A stretch of 64,000 bases of DNA from assembly GCF_014764405.1 (NCBI RefSeq), contig NZ_CP061725.1, forward strand, positions 6,775,927 through 6,839,926, in the 5' to 3' direction. The notes beneath the pieces were generated by a model that was given only the letters and a program-made list of their open reading frames with translations, was not told the DNA's origin and ran no database searches. The position numbers and the translations under genes are program-made. This DNA is from Micromonospora craniellae (GTDB lineage: Bacteria > Actinomycetota > Actinomycetes > Mycobacteriales > Micromonosporaceae). Positions within the stretch are counted from its first letter, which is position 1. Every line of letters starts with the position of its first letter. This document shows, in pieces, positions 1-8,321 of this stretch.

Positions 1-124
1 ACCAGCCATCCTAGTCACATCCGCCCTGGTGAGCGAACTCCGATCCGGCGGAATCCCGGCATCGTGCCCGAGATGCCAGGTGAGACGACGGCCACAAGCG
101 GATACGGCCATCGATATGATCGGT

Positions 125-577
125 CTACCGAAGCGGGCGCCGGGCCACCGCTTGGATCTCGATCAGCAGGTGCGGGTGCGGCAACTGGTGCACGGCGACG
201 GTGGTGCGGGTGGGACCGGTCTCGTCGAAGTACTCGGCGTATACCTCGTTGTAGCCGCCGAAGTCGTTCATGCTGACCAGATAGGTGGTGATCTGGACGA
301 GGTCGTCGAGGTCGGCGCCGACGGATTGCAGGATGTCGCGGATGTTGTCGAGGACGGCCCGGGTCTGCGCGCGGATGTCGAGGTCGGTGACGCCCATGGG
401 ATCCGCGGTGGCGCCGACGATCGTGTTGTCCGGCCGGCGGCTGGACGTACCCGAGACGAAGATCAGGTCGCCGGCGACCTTGACGTGTGGGAACCGGCCG
501 CGCGGCGTGGCCATGCCGGGCACCACGCCGCCGGGCCGGCTGTCGTGTCGGGCGCCGTTCTCGCTGGGCCGGCTCAC
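125..577 (-). CDS. RidA-family deaminase, probable 2-aminomuconate deaminase
   Basis: This 150-aa protein belongs to the RidA/YjgF family. It carries the family core FVSGTSSR near residue 40 and RTTVAVHQLPHPHLLIEIQA near the C-terminus. In the 2-aminophenol meta pathway a RidA-family enzyme (AmnD) hydrolyses 2-aminomuconate to 4-oxalocrotonate plus ammonia, and the neighbouring genes supply every other step of that route, so I infer this job rather than generic enamine detoxification. The start is a GTG whose bases overlap the TGA of the upstream decarboxylase gene (GTGA). It is the last gene of the operon inside the window. The 124 bases downstream to the window edge show no gene I can support. 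Confidence 0.8.
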   Translation of the reverse strand: MSRPSENGARHDSRPGGVVPGMATPRGRFPHVKVAGDLIFVSGTSSRRPDNTIVGATADPMGVTDLDIRAQTRAVLDNIRDILQSVGADLDDLVQITTYLVSMNDFGGYNEVYAEYFDETGPTRTTVAVHQLPHPHLLIEIQAVARRPLR

Positions 578-1305
578 GACGCGACCCGCAGGGACGCGGT
601 GCCGAGCTTGTCGACGGTGACCCGGACGTGTGAACCGGCCCGGAGCCGCACGGCGGCGGTCGCCGCACCGGCGAGCAGGACCGAGTCGTCGGCCAGGTCC
701 ACCCCGCTGGCGGCGGCGAGCCGGACCGCTTCGGCAAGTGCCCGGCGGGGATCGCCGAGGATCGCGGCCGTGGATCCGGTCTGGACGGGCCGCCCGTCCA
801 CCTCCAGCAGTACGCCGAGGTTGTCGATCCCGTCCGGCAGCGGTTGCCAGGCACCGAGGACGAAGCCGCTCGCGGAGGTGTTGTCGGCGATGACCTCGGG
901 CAGGGTGAAGCGGAAGTCGACGTACCGGGAGTCGATCACCTCAAGGGCCGGCGCGACCGCCGTGATCGCACCACCGTGGACGAGGAAGGCGACCTCCGGT
1001 TCGGCTTTGGGGTGGATGTGGGCGGACAGTCGGAGCGTGCCGCCGTCGGAGATGTGCATGGCGTCGGTGAGCCGACCCCAGATGACCTCGTCGACGCCCA
1101 TCTGTGCCATCTTGGCCCGGCTGGTCAGCCCGAGCTTCAGTCCGACGGGACGTTCGCCGCGCGAGAGCCGGTGGTCGACCACGGCCTGCTGCACCCGGTA
1201 GGCGGTGGGTACGTCCAGCGCGGTGTCGGCGTCGAACTGCGGGATCGCGGTACGGCTGGTCGCCGCGTCGTCGAGGCGTCGGGCGAGGTGGTCGGTGGTG
1301 CTCAT
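574..1305 (-). CDS. 4-oxalocrotonate decarboxylase / 2-oxo-hydratase family
   Basis: A 243-aa member of the fumarylacetoacetase-like fold family that includes 4-oxalocrotonate decarboxylase (DmpH/AmnE) and 2-oxopent-4-enoate hydratase. The motifs VGLKLGLTSRAKM, EPEVAF and ALEVIDSRY match the metal-binding core. A second, closely related family member lies at 3265-4059. Both pathway steps need one such protein, and in known systems decarboxylase and hydratase work as a complex. I assign this copy to decarboxylation because it sits next to the RidA deaminase that would make its substrate; the two could be swapped. The start ATG overlaps the aldolase stop (ATGA). Confidence 0.75.
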   Translation of the reverse strand: MSTTDHLARRLDDAATSRTAIPQFDADTALDVPTAYRVQQAVVDHRLSRGERPVGLKLGLTSRAKMAQMGVDEVIWGRLTDAMHISDGGTLRLSAHIHPKAEPEVAFLVHGGAITAVAPALEVIDSRYVDFRFTLPEVIADNTSASGFVLGAWQPLPDGIDNLGVLLEVDGRPVQTGSTAAILGDPRRALAEAVRLAAASGVDLADDSVLLAGAATAAVRLRAGSHVRVTVDKLGTASLRVAS

Positions 1306-2339
1306 CGGCTTCCTCCGGTCGCGGTGGTCCGGTCGGTTGCGGCGACCAGGTCGAGGGCCACGTCGACGATCATGTCCTCCTGTCCGCCCACCATGCGGCG
1401 GCGGCCCAGCTCGACGAGGATCGACCGCACGTCGATCCCGTAGCGTTGCGAGGCCCGCTCGGCATGGCGCAGGAAGCTGGAGTAGACCCCGGCGTAGCCC
1501 AGGCTCAACGTCTCCCGGTCGACCCGGACCGGCCGGTCCTGCACCGGCCGGACCAGCTCGTCGGCGGCGTCCATCAGCGCGAACACGTCGCAGCCGTGAT
1601 CCCAGCCGTGAAGTTCGGCGACGGCCACGAACACCTCCAGGGGTGCGTTGCCGGCGCCGGCGCCGTGCCCGGCCAGGGAGGCGTCGACCCGGATGGCGCC
1701 GTGCTCGACGGCGGCGACGCTGTTGGCCACACCGAGCGACAGGTTGTGGTGCGCGTGGATGCCGATCTGCGTGGCCGGGTCCAGGACCTGGCGGTACGCG
1801 TCGACGCGTTCGGCGACGTCGCGGGTCAGCAGCCGGCCGCCGGAGTCGGTGACGTAGACGCAGTGCGCCCCGTAGGACTCCATCAGCTTCGCCTGGGCCG
1901 CCAGCCCTGCCGGATCGTTCATGTGCGCCATCATCAGGAACCCGGACACGTCCATGCCGTTGTCGCGCGCCCACCCGATGTGCTGGGCCGAGATGTCCGC
2001 CTCGGTGCAGTGCGTGGCGATCCGTACGCTGGTCACGCCCAGGTCGCGGGCGGCCTTGAGGTCGGCGATCGTGCCGATGCCGGGGAGCAGGAGGGTGGTC
2101 AGTTTCGCGGTGGTGACCGCCTCGGCCGCCGCGGCGATCCAGTCCGCGTCGGATGCGGCGCCGTGCCCGTAGTTGACGCTCGATCCGGCCAGGCCGTCGC
2201 CGTGGGCGACCTCGATCGCCGCGACCCCGGCCGCGTCGAGGGCGGCGGCGATCGTGCGGACCTGGCCGACGGCGAACTGGTGCCGGACGGCGTGCATGCC
2301 GTCGCGCAGCGTCACGTCCTGGAGATAGAGCCTGGTCAT
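1302..2339 (-). CDS. dmpG: 4-hydroxy-2-oxovalerate aldolase
   Basis: A 345-aa class II aldolase of the DmpG/BphI/MhpE family, which splits 4-hydroxy-2-oxovalerate into pyruvate and acetaldehyde. The catalytic N-terminal signature LRDGMHAVRH (Arg12, Asp13, His16) and the metal-binding IGIHAHHN segment are both present, and the length is normal for the family. It overlaps the acetaldehyde dehydrogenase gene by ATGA. In known pairs these two proteins form a complex that channels acetaldehyde directly, which would also suit retention inside a microcompartment. Confidence 0.93.
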   Translation of the reverse strand: MTRLYLQDVTLRDGMHAVRHQFAVGQVRTIAAALDAAGVAAIEVAHGDGLAGSSVNYGHGAASDADWIAAAAEAVTTAKLTTLLLPGIGTIADLKAARDLGVTSVRIATHCTEADISAQHIGWARDNGMDVSGFLMMAHMNDPAGLAAQAKLMESYGAHCVYVTDSGGRLLTRDVAERVDAYRQVLDPATQIGIHAHHNLSLGVANSVAAVEHGAIRVDASLAGHGAGAGNAPLEVFVAVAELHGWDHGCDVFALMDAADELVRPVQDRPVRVDRETLSLGYAGVYSSFLRHAERASQRYGIDVRSILVELGRRRMVGGQEDMIVDVALDLVAATDRTTATGGSR

Positions 2340-3268
2340 GTCGGCACCTTCCGGTCGGTACGGAGTGCGACCATCCGTTCCGCCGTACGGAGTGCGGCGG
2401 AGGTCATGATGTCGAGGTTGCCGGCGTACGCGGGCAGGTAGTGCCCGGCGCCGGACACCTCCAGGAACGCCGACACCTGTACGCCGGTGAACCGGGTGCC
2501 CAGCGCGGGCACGTAGGTGTCGACGGGGTCGAACTGCACGCGTTGTTTGAGCCGGTAGCCGGGCACGTATCCGGCGACGGTGGCCACCATCGCCTCGATC
2601 GACGCCGCGACAGCGGACTGGTCGACGTCCCGGTCGGGGCAGAGGCAGTAGACGGTGTCTCGCATCATCATCGGTGGTTCCGCCGGGTTCAACACGATGA
2701 TCGCCTTGCCACGACGGGCGCCGCCGACGACCTCGATCGCCCGTGCCGTCGTCTCGGTGAACTCGTCGATGTTCGCCCGCGTGCCGGGCCCCGCCGACCT
2801 GGAGGCGATCGATGCGACGATCTCCGCGTAGTGCACGGGTGTCACCTGGCCGACGGCGGCGACGACCGGGACGGTCGCCTGCCCGCCGCAGGTCACCATG
2901 TTCACGTTGGGCTCGTCTAGGTGCTCGTCGAGGTTGACCGGCGGCACCACGTACGGGCCGACGGCGGCCGGGGTCAGGTCCACCACCAAGCGGCCGTGCT
3001 CGCGCAGCAGGGCGGCGTGGCGGCGGTGCGATCCGGCCGACGTGGCGTCGAACACGACCCCGACGTCGGTGAACTCCGCCATCGTCAGCAGCCCGTCGAT
3101 CCCGTCGGCGGTGGTGGCCACGCCGAGCCGGCGTGCCCTGGCGAGGCCGTCGGAGTCCGGGTCGACTCCGACCATCGCCGTCATCCGCAGCGTCTCCGAC
3201 AGCCGCAGCACTTTGATCATCAGGTCGGTGCCGATGTTTCCCGGCCCGATCACGGCCACCCCTGTCAT
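2336..3268 (-). CDS. dmpF: Acetaldehyde dehydrogenase (acylating)
   Basis: A 310-aa enzyme of the DmpF/BphJ/MhpF family that oxidises acetaldehyde with NAD+ and CoA to acetyl-CoA. An N-terminal Rossmann motif (IGPGNIGTDLM) and the catalytic cysteine in NMVTCGGQA (Cys127) are visible. Its gene overlaps both neighbours by four bases, and aldolase-dehydrogenase adjacency is the normal arrangement. This is the short acylating type, not the long PduP-type aldehyde dehydrogenase that usually marks metabolosomes, so this BMC would use a different signature enzyme. Confidence 0.93.
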   Translation of the reverse strand: MTGVAVIGPGNIGTDLMIKVLRLSETLRMTAMVGVDPDSDGLARARRLGVATTADGIDGLLTMAEFTDVGVVFDATSAGSHRRHAALLREHGRLVVDLTPAAVGPYVVPPVNLDEHLDEPNVNMVTCGGQATVPVVAAVGQVTPVHYAEIVASIASRSAGPGTRANIDEFTETTARAIEVVGGARRGKAIIVLNPAEPPMMMRDTVYCLCPDRDVDQSAVAASIEAMVATVAGYVPGYRLKQRVQFDPVDTYVPALGTRFTGVQVSAFLEVSGAGHYLPAYAGNLDIMTSAALRTAERMVALRTDRKVPT

Positions 3269-4059
3269 GCTGTCTCCTCCGGGCTGAAGCAGGCCCGGAC
3301 CGAGCCCATGCCGGAGATCCGAGCCTCGTAGGTCGCACCGGCGGTGACCGGCACCATCGGTCCGAGTGCCCCGGACAGCACGAGGTCACCGGCTGCCAGC
3401 GGAGTACCCGTGCCGGCCAGGGTCTGCGCGAGCCAGGCCACCGCGTGGACGGGGTTGCCGAGGCAGGCGGCGCCCGCCCCGACCGACAGCGGTTCACCGG
3501 CGTGTTCGAGCACCATCCCGGCCAGTCGGAGGTCGACGTCTGACAGCGAGCGGGGTTGGTTGCCAAGCACGAACAGTCCGGCGGAGGCGTTGTCGGCGAC
3601 GGTGTCCACGATCGAGATGTCCCAGCCGGCGATCCTGGAGTCGACGATCTCGATGGCGGGCAGGACGTAGTCGGTGGCCCGGATCACATCGGCGGGTGTC
3701 ACCTGCGGGAACGGCAGGTCGGCGCCGAGCACGAAGGCGACCTCGGCCTCCACCCGAGGTTGCAGCAGCCGACCGGTGTCGATCTCGGTGCCGTCCGGGA
3801 CCGCCATGTCGGCGAACAGCACTCCGAAGTCGGGCTGGTAGACGCCGAATGCCCTTTGGACGGCCGACGATGTCAGGCCGATCTTCGCGCCGACCCGGCG
3901 GCGGCCTGCCGCCTCCCACTGGGCGACCTGTTCCTGCTGCACCCGGTAGGCGGTGTCGACGTCGCCGACCGGGAGGAGGTTGCCGCGCAGCGGCGCGACG
4001 GGGGTACGTGTCTCGTAGGCGGTCCGCAGGAGTCGGGCGGCCCGGGCGACATCACTCAT
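3265..4059 (-). CDS. 2-oxopent-4-enoate hydratase
   Basis: A 264-aa protein of the MhpD/DmpE hydratase family. It has the usual start (RAARLLRTAYETRTPVAPL), VGAKIGLTSSAV, and the metal-ligand segments RVEAEVAFVL and AIEIVDSRI. It would add water to 2-oxopent-4-enoate to give 4-hydroxy-2-oxovalerate, the aldolase substrate encoded two genes downstream. It is the sister of the decarboxylase-type gene at 574-1305. Position next to the semialdehyde dehydrogenase and acetaldehyde dehydrogenase supports the hydratase assignment. Both ends overlap neighbours by ATGA. Confidence 0.83.
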   Translation of the reverse strand: MSDVARAARLLRTAYETRTPVAPLRGNLLPVGDVDTAYRVQQEQVAQWEAAGRRRVGAKIGLTSSAVQRAFGVYQPDFGVLFADMAVPDGTEIDTGRLLQPRVEAEVAFVLGADLPFPQVTPADVIRATDYVLPAIEIVDSRIAGWDISIVDTVADNASAGLFVLGNQPRSLSDVDLRLAGMVLEHAGEPLSVGAGAACLGNPVHAVAWLAQTLAGTGTPLAAGDLVLSGALGPMVPVTAGATYEARISGMGSVRACFSPEETA

Positions 4060-5567
4060 GACAGATCCACGCAGACGTTGGTCAGTTCGGAGTAGAAGTT
4101 CAGGGAGTGGGTGCCGCCCTCACGGCCGAGACCGGAGGCTTTGGCCCCGCCGAACGGGGTCCGCAAGTCCCGCAGGAACCACGTGTTGACCCACACGATG
4201 CCGGTCTCCAGGCGGGTGCCGGCCCGGTGCGCGCGGCCCACGTCCCGGGTCCAGACGGTGGCAGCCAGGCCGTAGTCGCTATCGTTGGCCAGTTCGAACG
4301 CCTCGTCCTCGTCGTCGAACGGCGCCACGTGGCAGACCGGGCCGAAGACCTCTTCCCGGTTGACGCGGGCGTCGGGCCCCAGACCGGTCAGCACGGTCGG
4401 ACGGACGTAGGCACCGCCGTCGCGGGCGTCTGCGAACGTCGGTATGTCTCCGCCGGTGAGCACCATGGCACCCTCGGTACGGGCCAGGTCGTAGTAGCCC
4501 AGCACCTTGTCCTGGTGGGCGTGGGAGATCAGCGGCATGTTCGCCGTCGCCTCGTCGGCGGGCCAGCCGAAGGTCAGCTCGGCGGCGCGGGCGGCCAACC
4601 GGGTCACGAACTCGTCGAACACCGGTCGCTGCACGAGCAGTCGTTCGGTGCACAGGCACACCTGGCCGCCGTTGGTGAACGAGGAGCGCACCGAGCCCTC
4701 GATGGCGGCATCGAGGTCGGCGTCGGCGAAGACCAGGCCGGCGTTCTTGCCGCCCAACTCGAAGGAGACCGCCTTCACGCCGTCGGCCGCAGCCCGCATG
4801 ATCGCCTGTCCGGTGGCCGACTCGCCGGTGAAGGTGATGGCGTCGACGTCCGGATGCTGGGTCAGGAATTCCCCCGCCGAGTCCGGTCCGAAACCGTGCA
4901 CGACGTTGAAGACACCGTCGGGCACGCCGGCCGCCGCCATCACCTCGGCCAGCAGGGTTGCCGACGACGGCGTCTCCTCCGACGGTTTGACCACCACCGT
5001 GTTGCCGCAGGCGAGGGCCGGGGCGACCTTCCAGGTCAGCAGCAGCAGGGGCAGGTTCCAGGGCACGATCACCGCGACGACGCCGACCGGCTTGCGCACG
5101 GCGTAGTTCAGGGCGCGTCCGCCGGTGGGGGTCGGGGTCGTGAAGGATTCCGTCGGGGTGGTCGACACGATCTCGGCGAACGCGCGGAAGTTCGCCGCGC
5201 CGCGGGGGATGTCGAGGGTGCGGGCCTGGGAGATGGACTTGCCGGTGTCACCTACCTCCGCCGCCACCAGGTCGTCGAAGCGACGTTCCAGTTCGTCGGC
5301 GACCCGGTAGAGCACTGCGGCCCTCTCCCGCTCCCCCATCCGGCCCCAGGGTCCGCGCAGCGCCGAGCGGGCGGCGGCCACCGCGCCGTCCACGGTGGAT
5401 CGGTCGGCCTCGGTGACGTAGCGGATGGTCTCGCCGGTGACCGGGGAGACCTTGTCGAAGTGCGTGCCGGACGTGTCGAACACGCCGTCGACGAAGTTCG
5501 GCAGGACGCTCGGCTCGCCGGCTGGTCGGCCGGCGAGCAGACTCGGGGACCAGAGCCCGTCGGTCAT
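4056..5567 (-). CDS. 2-aminomuconate / 2-hydroxymuconate semialdehyde dehydrogenase
   Basis: A 503-aa NAD-dependent aldehyde dehydrogenase of the AmnC/DmpC/XylG type. Visible motifs are VPWN (Asn171), FTGESATG near residue 247, catalytic Glu270 in FELGGKN and catalytic Cys304 in GGQVCLC. It would oxidise the ring-cleavage semialdehyde to the dicarboxylate. I chose the ATG at 5567 because it follows GAAAGG at good spacing; the open frame continues upstream only as a proline-rich shadow. It follows the BMC-P gene by 16 bp. The N-terminal 25 residues precede the conserved fold and could be examined for a targeting role. Confidence 0.88.
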   Translation of the reverse strand: MTDGLWSPSLLAGRPAGEPSVLPNFVDGVFDTSGTHFDKVSPVTGETIRYVTEADRSTVDGAVAAARSALRGPWGRMGERERAAVLYRVADELERRFDDLVAAEVGDTGKSISQARTLDIPRGAANFRAFAEIVSTTPTESFTTPTPTGGRALNYAVRKPVGVVAVIVPWNLPLLLLTWKVAPALACGNTVVVKPSEETPSSATLLAEVMAAAGVPDGVFNVVHGFGPDSAGEFLTQHPDVDAITFTGESATGQAIMRAAADGVKAVSFELGGKNAGLVFADADLDAAIEGSVRSSFTNGGQVCLCTERLLVQRPVFDEFVTRLAARAAELTFGWPADEATANMPLISHAHQDKVLGYYDLARTEGAMVLTGGDIPTFADARDGGAYVRPTVLTGLGPDARVNREEVFGPVCHVAPFDDEDEAFELANDSDYGLAATVWTRDVGRAHRAGTRLETGIVWVNTWFLRDLRTPFGGAKASGLGREGGTHSLNFYSELTNVCVDLS

Positions 5568-5583
5568 CAGGCGTGCCTTTCGG

Positions 5584-5859
5584 TCAGGGCGTGGTGGGCG
5601 CGGAGTCGTGGGTTTCGGCGGTCCCGGTGTCGGCGACCAAGGCGACCACGGCGGCGTCGACGGTGGACTCACCGGCCACCGAGGCGGCTGCCTCGTCGGT
5701 GACGACCAGCACGGTGGTGCCGACGCCGACGTTGAGCGGGTCGACGGCGACCAGTTCGGGGCCGTCGGGCCGGACCCGGACCCGGACGAGGCGTCGGCCC
5801 TGGAGTGAGGGCAGGATGCGGTCCGCCCACACTTTGCCGACGACCTCGCCGAGCACCAT
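5584..5859 (-). CDS. BMC-P (EutN/CcmL) shell vertex protein
   Basis: A 91-aa single-domain EutN/CcmL protein, which forms pentamers that cap the vertices of a bacterial microcompartment shell. Diagnostic segments are GEVVGKVWADRILPSLQGRR at the N-terminus and VAVDPLNVGVGTTVLVVTD in the middle. It is the only vertex protein in the window, and its presence shows that the locus encodes a closed polyhedral shell rather than stray BMC-domain genes. The start overlaps the stop of the BMC-H gene upstream by one base. Confidence 0.93.
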   Translation of the reverse strand: MVLGEVVGKVWADRILPSLQGRRLVRVRVRPDGPELVAVDPLNVGVGTTVLVVTDEAAASVAGESTVDAAVVALVADTGTAETHDSAPTTP

Positions 5860-6185
5860 CAGGCTTCTCCGCGCAGGCCGGTCATGACCTCGCGGATCCG
5901 GGCGGTTTCAGGGTTGTCGAGCAGCGCCGCGGTGGTCGGGTGCGGTTTCGGGTAGACCTGCGAGCTGCGCAGGTCACCGTGGGCGCGGATGGCGGCCTCA
6001 CCGGCGGCGACCGCCTGCCGGACGGCGGCGAGGGTGCCGCGTACGGCGACGGCGAGGTAGCCGCTGGTGACCCGTTCGACGCCGACGCAGCGTACGTCGG
6101 CGGTCTTGATCATGGCTTCGATGCCCGCAGAGAGGGCGACGACGCCGCGGGTCTCGACGATTCCGATGGCGATGTCGGAGGACAT
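5859..6185 (-). CDS. BMC-H shell protein 1
   Basis: A 108-aa single BMC-domain protein that would form hexameric shell tiles. The fold is clear from AIGIVETRGVVALSAGIEAM and YLAVAVRGTLAAVRQAVAAG. The pore loop reads VERVTSGY, where many BMC-H proteins carry a Gly-Ser-Gly type loop, so the central pore is probably lined differently from classical PduA. It also has a C-terminal tail of about 20 residues (TAALLDNPETARIREVMTGL). A strong ribosome site (AAGGAG) precedes the ATG. It lies between the second BMC-H and the BMC-P gene. Confidence 0.92.
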   Translation of the reverse strand: MSSDIAIGIVETRGVVALSAGIEAMIKTADVRCVGVERVTSGYLAVAVRGTLAAVRQAVAAGEAAIRAHGDLRSSQVYPKPHPTTAALLDNPETARIREVMTGLRGEA

Positions 6186-6207
6186 GTCTGGATCTCCTTA
6201 CCGGCTG

Positions 6208-6498
6208 TCAGTTGCCGACGAGTTGGGGGTCGGCCGCCAACGCGCTGACGGCGTCGCAGGGGCTGGCGAAGACGATCGAGCGCACCGAACGGCTCTTGGC
6301 GCGGGCGGTCTCCTCGCCGATGTCGACGGCCTCCTCGACGGTGGCGAGGTCGCCGCGTACGGCGACGGCGATGATGCCGCCGCCGAGCCGGACGACCTTG
6401 GTGACCTCGACCTCGGTGGCCTTCACCATCGCGTCGACGGCGTCGAAGATGGGGGTGAAGCCCTCGGCTTCGACGAAGCCCACGGCTGTGTTCCGCAT
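6208..6498 (-). CDS. BMC-H shell protein 2
   Basis: A 96-aa BMC-domain hexamer protein with the canonical segments AVGFVEAEGFTPIFDAVDAM and IIAVAVRGDLATVEEAV. Its pore loop is VRLGGG, a small-residue loop unlike that of the neighbouring BMC-H, so the two tiles may differ in permeability. The start ATG at 6498 follows AGGAG at good spacing; a longer open frame upstream overlaps the dioxygenase gene and is not credible. No tandem-domain BMC-T gene is visible in the window, so the shell encoded here is a minimal set of two BMC-H plus one BMC-P. Confidence 0.92.
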   Translation of the reverse strand: MRNTAVGFVEAEGFTPIFDAVDAMVKATEVEVTKVVRLGGGIIAVAVRGDLATVEEAVDIGEETARAKSRSVRSIVFASPCDAVSALAADPQLVGN

Positions 6499-6508
6499 GC
6501 TGTCTCCT

Positions 6509-7348
6509 CTAGTGGTGGTCTGGCAGGTTCCAGGACAGGACGGCGCCACCGGTGCCCCAGATCGGGCCGTAGGCGTGCAGGTGTGCCGGGCCGCCGCTCG
6601 CCCCGGCGCCCGCGGCGAAGGCCAGTGCCCGGAACTGGCTGTCGGCCTGGGCCTGTCGGGCGAACTCCTCGCGGACGGCGAGAGCATCGTCTATCTTGCC
6701 GGCGGTGAGCAGGTCGAGGATCCGGGTGTTCCACTGCTCGTGGGCGGGTGCGCCGATACGGTCCTGGTCGGGTTCGATCCACTGTTGGATGAGCCCGGAG
6801 GACATCCCGGTCACCACGACGACGGCGGCACGGAGTCCGGCGTCGCGGGCGGCGGCGGCACCGGCGCGTCCGACGGCGGCGAGGGTGTCGGCGTCGGCGT
6901 AGAGGTTGCAGGAGACCTGTGCCCAGCGCAGTCTGCGCTCCGGGTCGAGCAGGGCGGAGGTGACGATGGTGCCGGTGTCGATCGGGAATCCGTCGTAGCG
7001 GGTCCGTCGGGCCTGGAGTCCGTCGGACTGCACGCGGGCGGCCCAGCGTTCGGTGAAGTCGACGTCGAAGCGGAGGTCGTAGTCGAGCAGGCCGTAGTCG
7101 TAGGCGTACCAGTTCTCGTCGACGTGCTGGCCGCGCGGGTTGGGGTCGCACTGGAACTGGTGTCCCAGCACGGTGAACCACTGGGTGGACAGCAGCAGCA
7201 CCACGTCGGGTTCGAGTCGGCGCAGCCGGGTGCCCACGTCGCGGGCGGCGGCGGCCAGGGCCGACCAGCTCGGTGCGGGGTGCTCGGCGAGCAGGTGTGG
7301 CATGCCGGGCAGCAGTGCTCCGGCGACGATTCCGGTCCGGTCAGCCAT
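6509..7348 (-). CDS. Class III extradiol dioxygenase, non-catalytic alpha-type subunit
   Basis: A 279-aa LigB-superfamily protein that pairs with the next gene upstream. The segment corresponding to the second iron-ligand histidine reads LSTQWFTVLGHQ, with Gln where the partner has His, and the C-terminal segment (FAAGAGASGGPAHLHAYGP) lacks the iron-ligand Glu. In 2-aminophenol 1,6-dioxygenase the alpha subunit is likewise an inactive homologue of the catalytic beta subunit. The ATG overlaps the beta-subunit stop by 8 bp (ATGGCTGA), which argues for coupled translation and a fixed stoichiometry. I chose 7348 because upstream residues lie inside the beta gene. Confidence 0.85.
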   Translation of the reverse strand: MADRTGIVAGALLPGMPHLLAEHPAPSWSALAAAARDVGTRLRRLEPDVVLLLSTQWFTVLGHQFQCDPNPRGQHVDENWYAYDYGLLDYDLRFDVDFTERWAARVQSDGLQARRTRYDGFPIDTGTIVTSALLDPERRLRWAQVSCNLYADADTLAAVGRAGAAAARDAGLRAAVVVVTGMSSGLIQQWIEPDQDRIGAPAHEQWNTRILDLLTAGKIDDALAVREEFARQAQADSQFRALAFAAGAGASGGPAHLHAYGPIWGTGGAVLSWNLPDHH

Positions 7349-8321
7349 GGTGGTTCCCCTCGGGTACCCATTCAACGACCGCGTTGCCGGTGCCGATGAT
7401 CGTGCCGTAGCCGAGGACGTCACCGGCGACCTTGGGCCAGCCCATCGCGGCGAGCATCCAGGTGAGGCTGCCGGCCTTGGTCTCGCTGGCGGTGGCCTCG
7501 ATGTGTTCGGGGATGAGTTCGCGCAGCGGTGCGGTCGGTCCGCGTCGGATCGCTTCGAGCAGTTTCATGTCCCACCGGTACTGGTGGTTGTTGTAGGGGT
7601 GTTCCCGTTCCATGTCCTCGGGCAGTTCCGGTTCCTCGTGCCAGTGCAGGTGGGACAGGGAGTTGGAGGCGAGCAGGACGGCGCGGCGGCCGGTGGCCTC
7701 GACGGCCCGTCGGGTGGCTTCGCCGAGGACCTCCATCTCCTCCAGGGAGGCGTCGGAGTAGAAGTACGGGTTGTTGTTGGCCGAGAGGGAGACCACCGGG
7801 ATGTCCCAGGCCGGGTTCGCCAGGTGCAGGGCGCCGATGGTGGCGTAGTCGACGCGGACTCGGGGGTCGTGCAGGGTGCGGGTGACCAGGCCGAGCCCGT
7901 TGGCCTCCTCGGCGATGGCCTCGCCGAGCTCCACGTCGGTGCGGAAGTCGTAGTGGTAGCGGAACAGGTGCGGGAAGATCGGTTCGACCGAGGTGCCGCG
8001 CGGGTTCGGTACGCAGTTGACGTGGTGACCGACCATCGTGATCCAGTGCGGGGCGTGCACGATGAGCACGTCGGGCTTGTGGACCTCGCGGATGCGTGTG
8101 CGCAGGCGCTCGTAGGCCCAGCGCAGCGTCTCCCAGCCGCCGGTGGACCGTGGTTCGTTCTGCGGTGGGTTCTCGGCGTAGATCAGGTGTGGTGGGTGTG
8201 GGCTGAGGCAGCCGGCGGCGATGCCGCACCGCCGCGTCGGGGCGGACGGTTGCGGGGTGCGTGGGGCGGTGGTGGCACCGCCGCGGGCCGGTGCGACCGG
8301 TACCCGGAAGACCTTGCTCAT
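7341..8321 (-). CDS. Class III extradiol dioxygenase, catalytic beta-type subunit
   Basis: A 326-aa LigB-superfamily ring-cleavage enzyme resembling 2-aminophenol 1,6-dioxygenase and related 2,3-dihydroxyphenyl dioxygenases. All three predicted Fe(II) ligands are present: His in LSPHPPHLIY, His in VHAPHWITMVGHH, and Glu in SETKAGSLTWML. With the alpha subunit it would cleave 2-aminophenol (or a catechol) next to the ring hydroxyl to give the muconic semialdehyde. Compared with family members, which begin a few residues before the SPHPP motif, it has about 30 extra N-terminal residues rich in Pro, Arg, Ala and Thr. The start overlaps the hyuB stop (ATGA). Confidence 0.88.
   Translation of the reverse strand: MSKVFRVPVAPARGGATTAPRTPQPSAPTRRCGIAAGCLSPHPPHLIYAENPPQNEPRSTGGWETLRWAYERLRTRIREVHKPDVLIVHAPHWITMVGHHVNCVPNPRGTSVEPIFPHLFRYHYDFRTDVELGEAIAEEANGLGLVTRTLHDPRVRVDYATIGALHLANPAWDIPVVSLSANNNPYFYSDASLEEMEVLGEATRRAVEATGRRAVLLASNSLSHLHWHEEPELPEDMEREHPYNNHQYRWDMKLLEAIRRGPTAPLRELIPEHIEATASETKAGSLTWMLAAMGWPKVAGDVLGYGTIIGTGNAVVEWVPEGNHHG

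Noticed and set aside
29..1201. Plus-strand frame opposite the RidA and decarboxylase genes
   Set aside because: Antisense shadow of genes with clear families; composition is low-complexity.
574..3566. Very long open frames on the minus strand spanning several genes (for example 574-1974 and 1302-3566)
   Set aside because: Only their downstream parts match protein families; the upstream parts are Arg/Pro-rich out-of-frame readings of the neighbouring genes, as expected at high GC. True starts are at the ATGA/GTGA overlaps.
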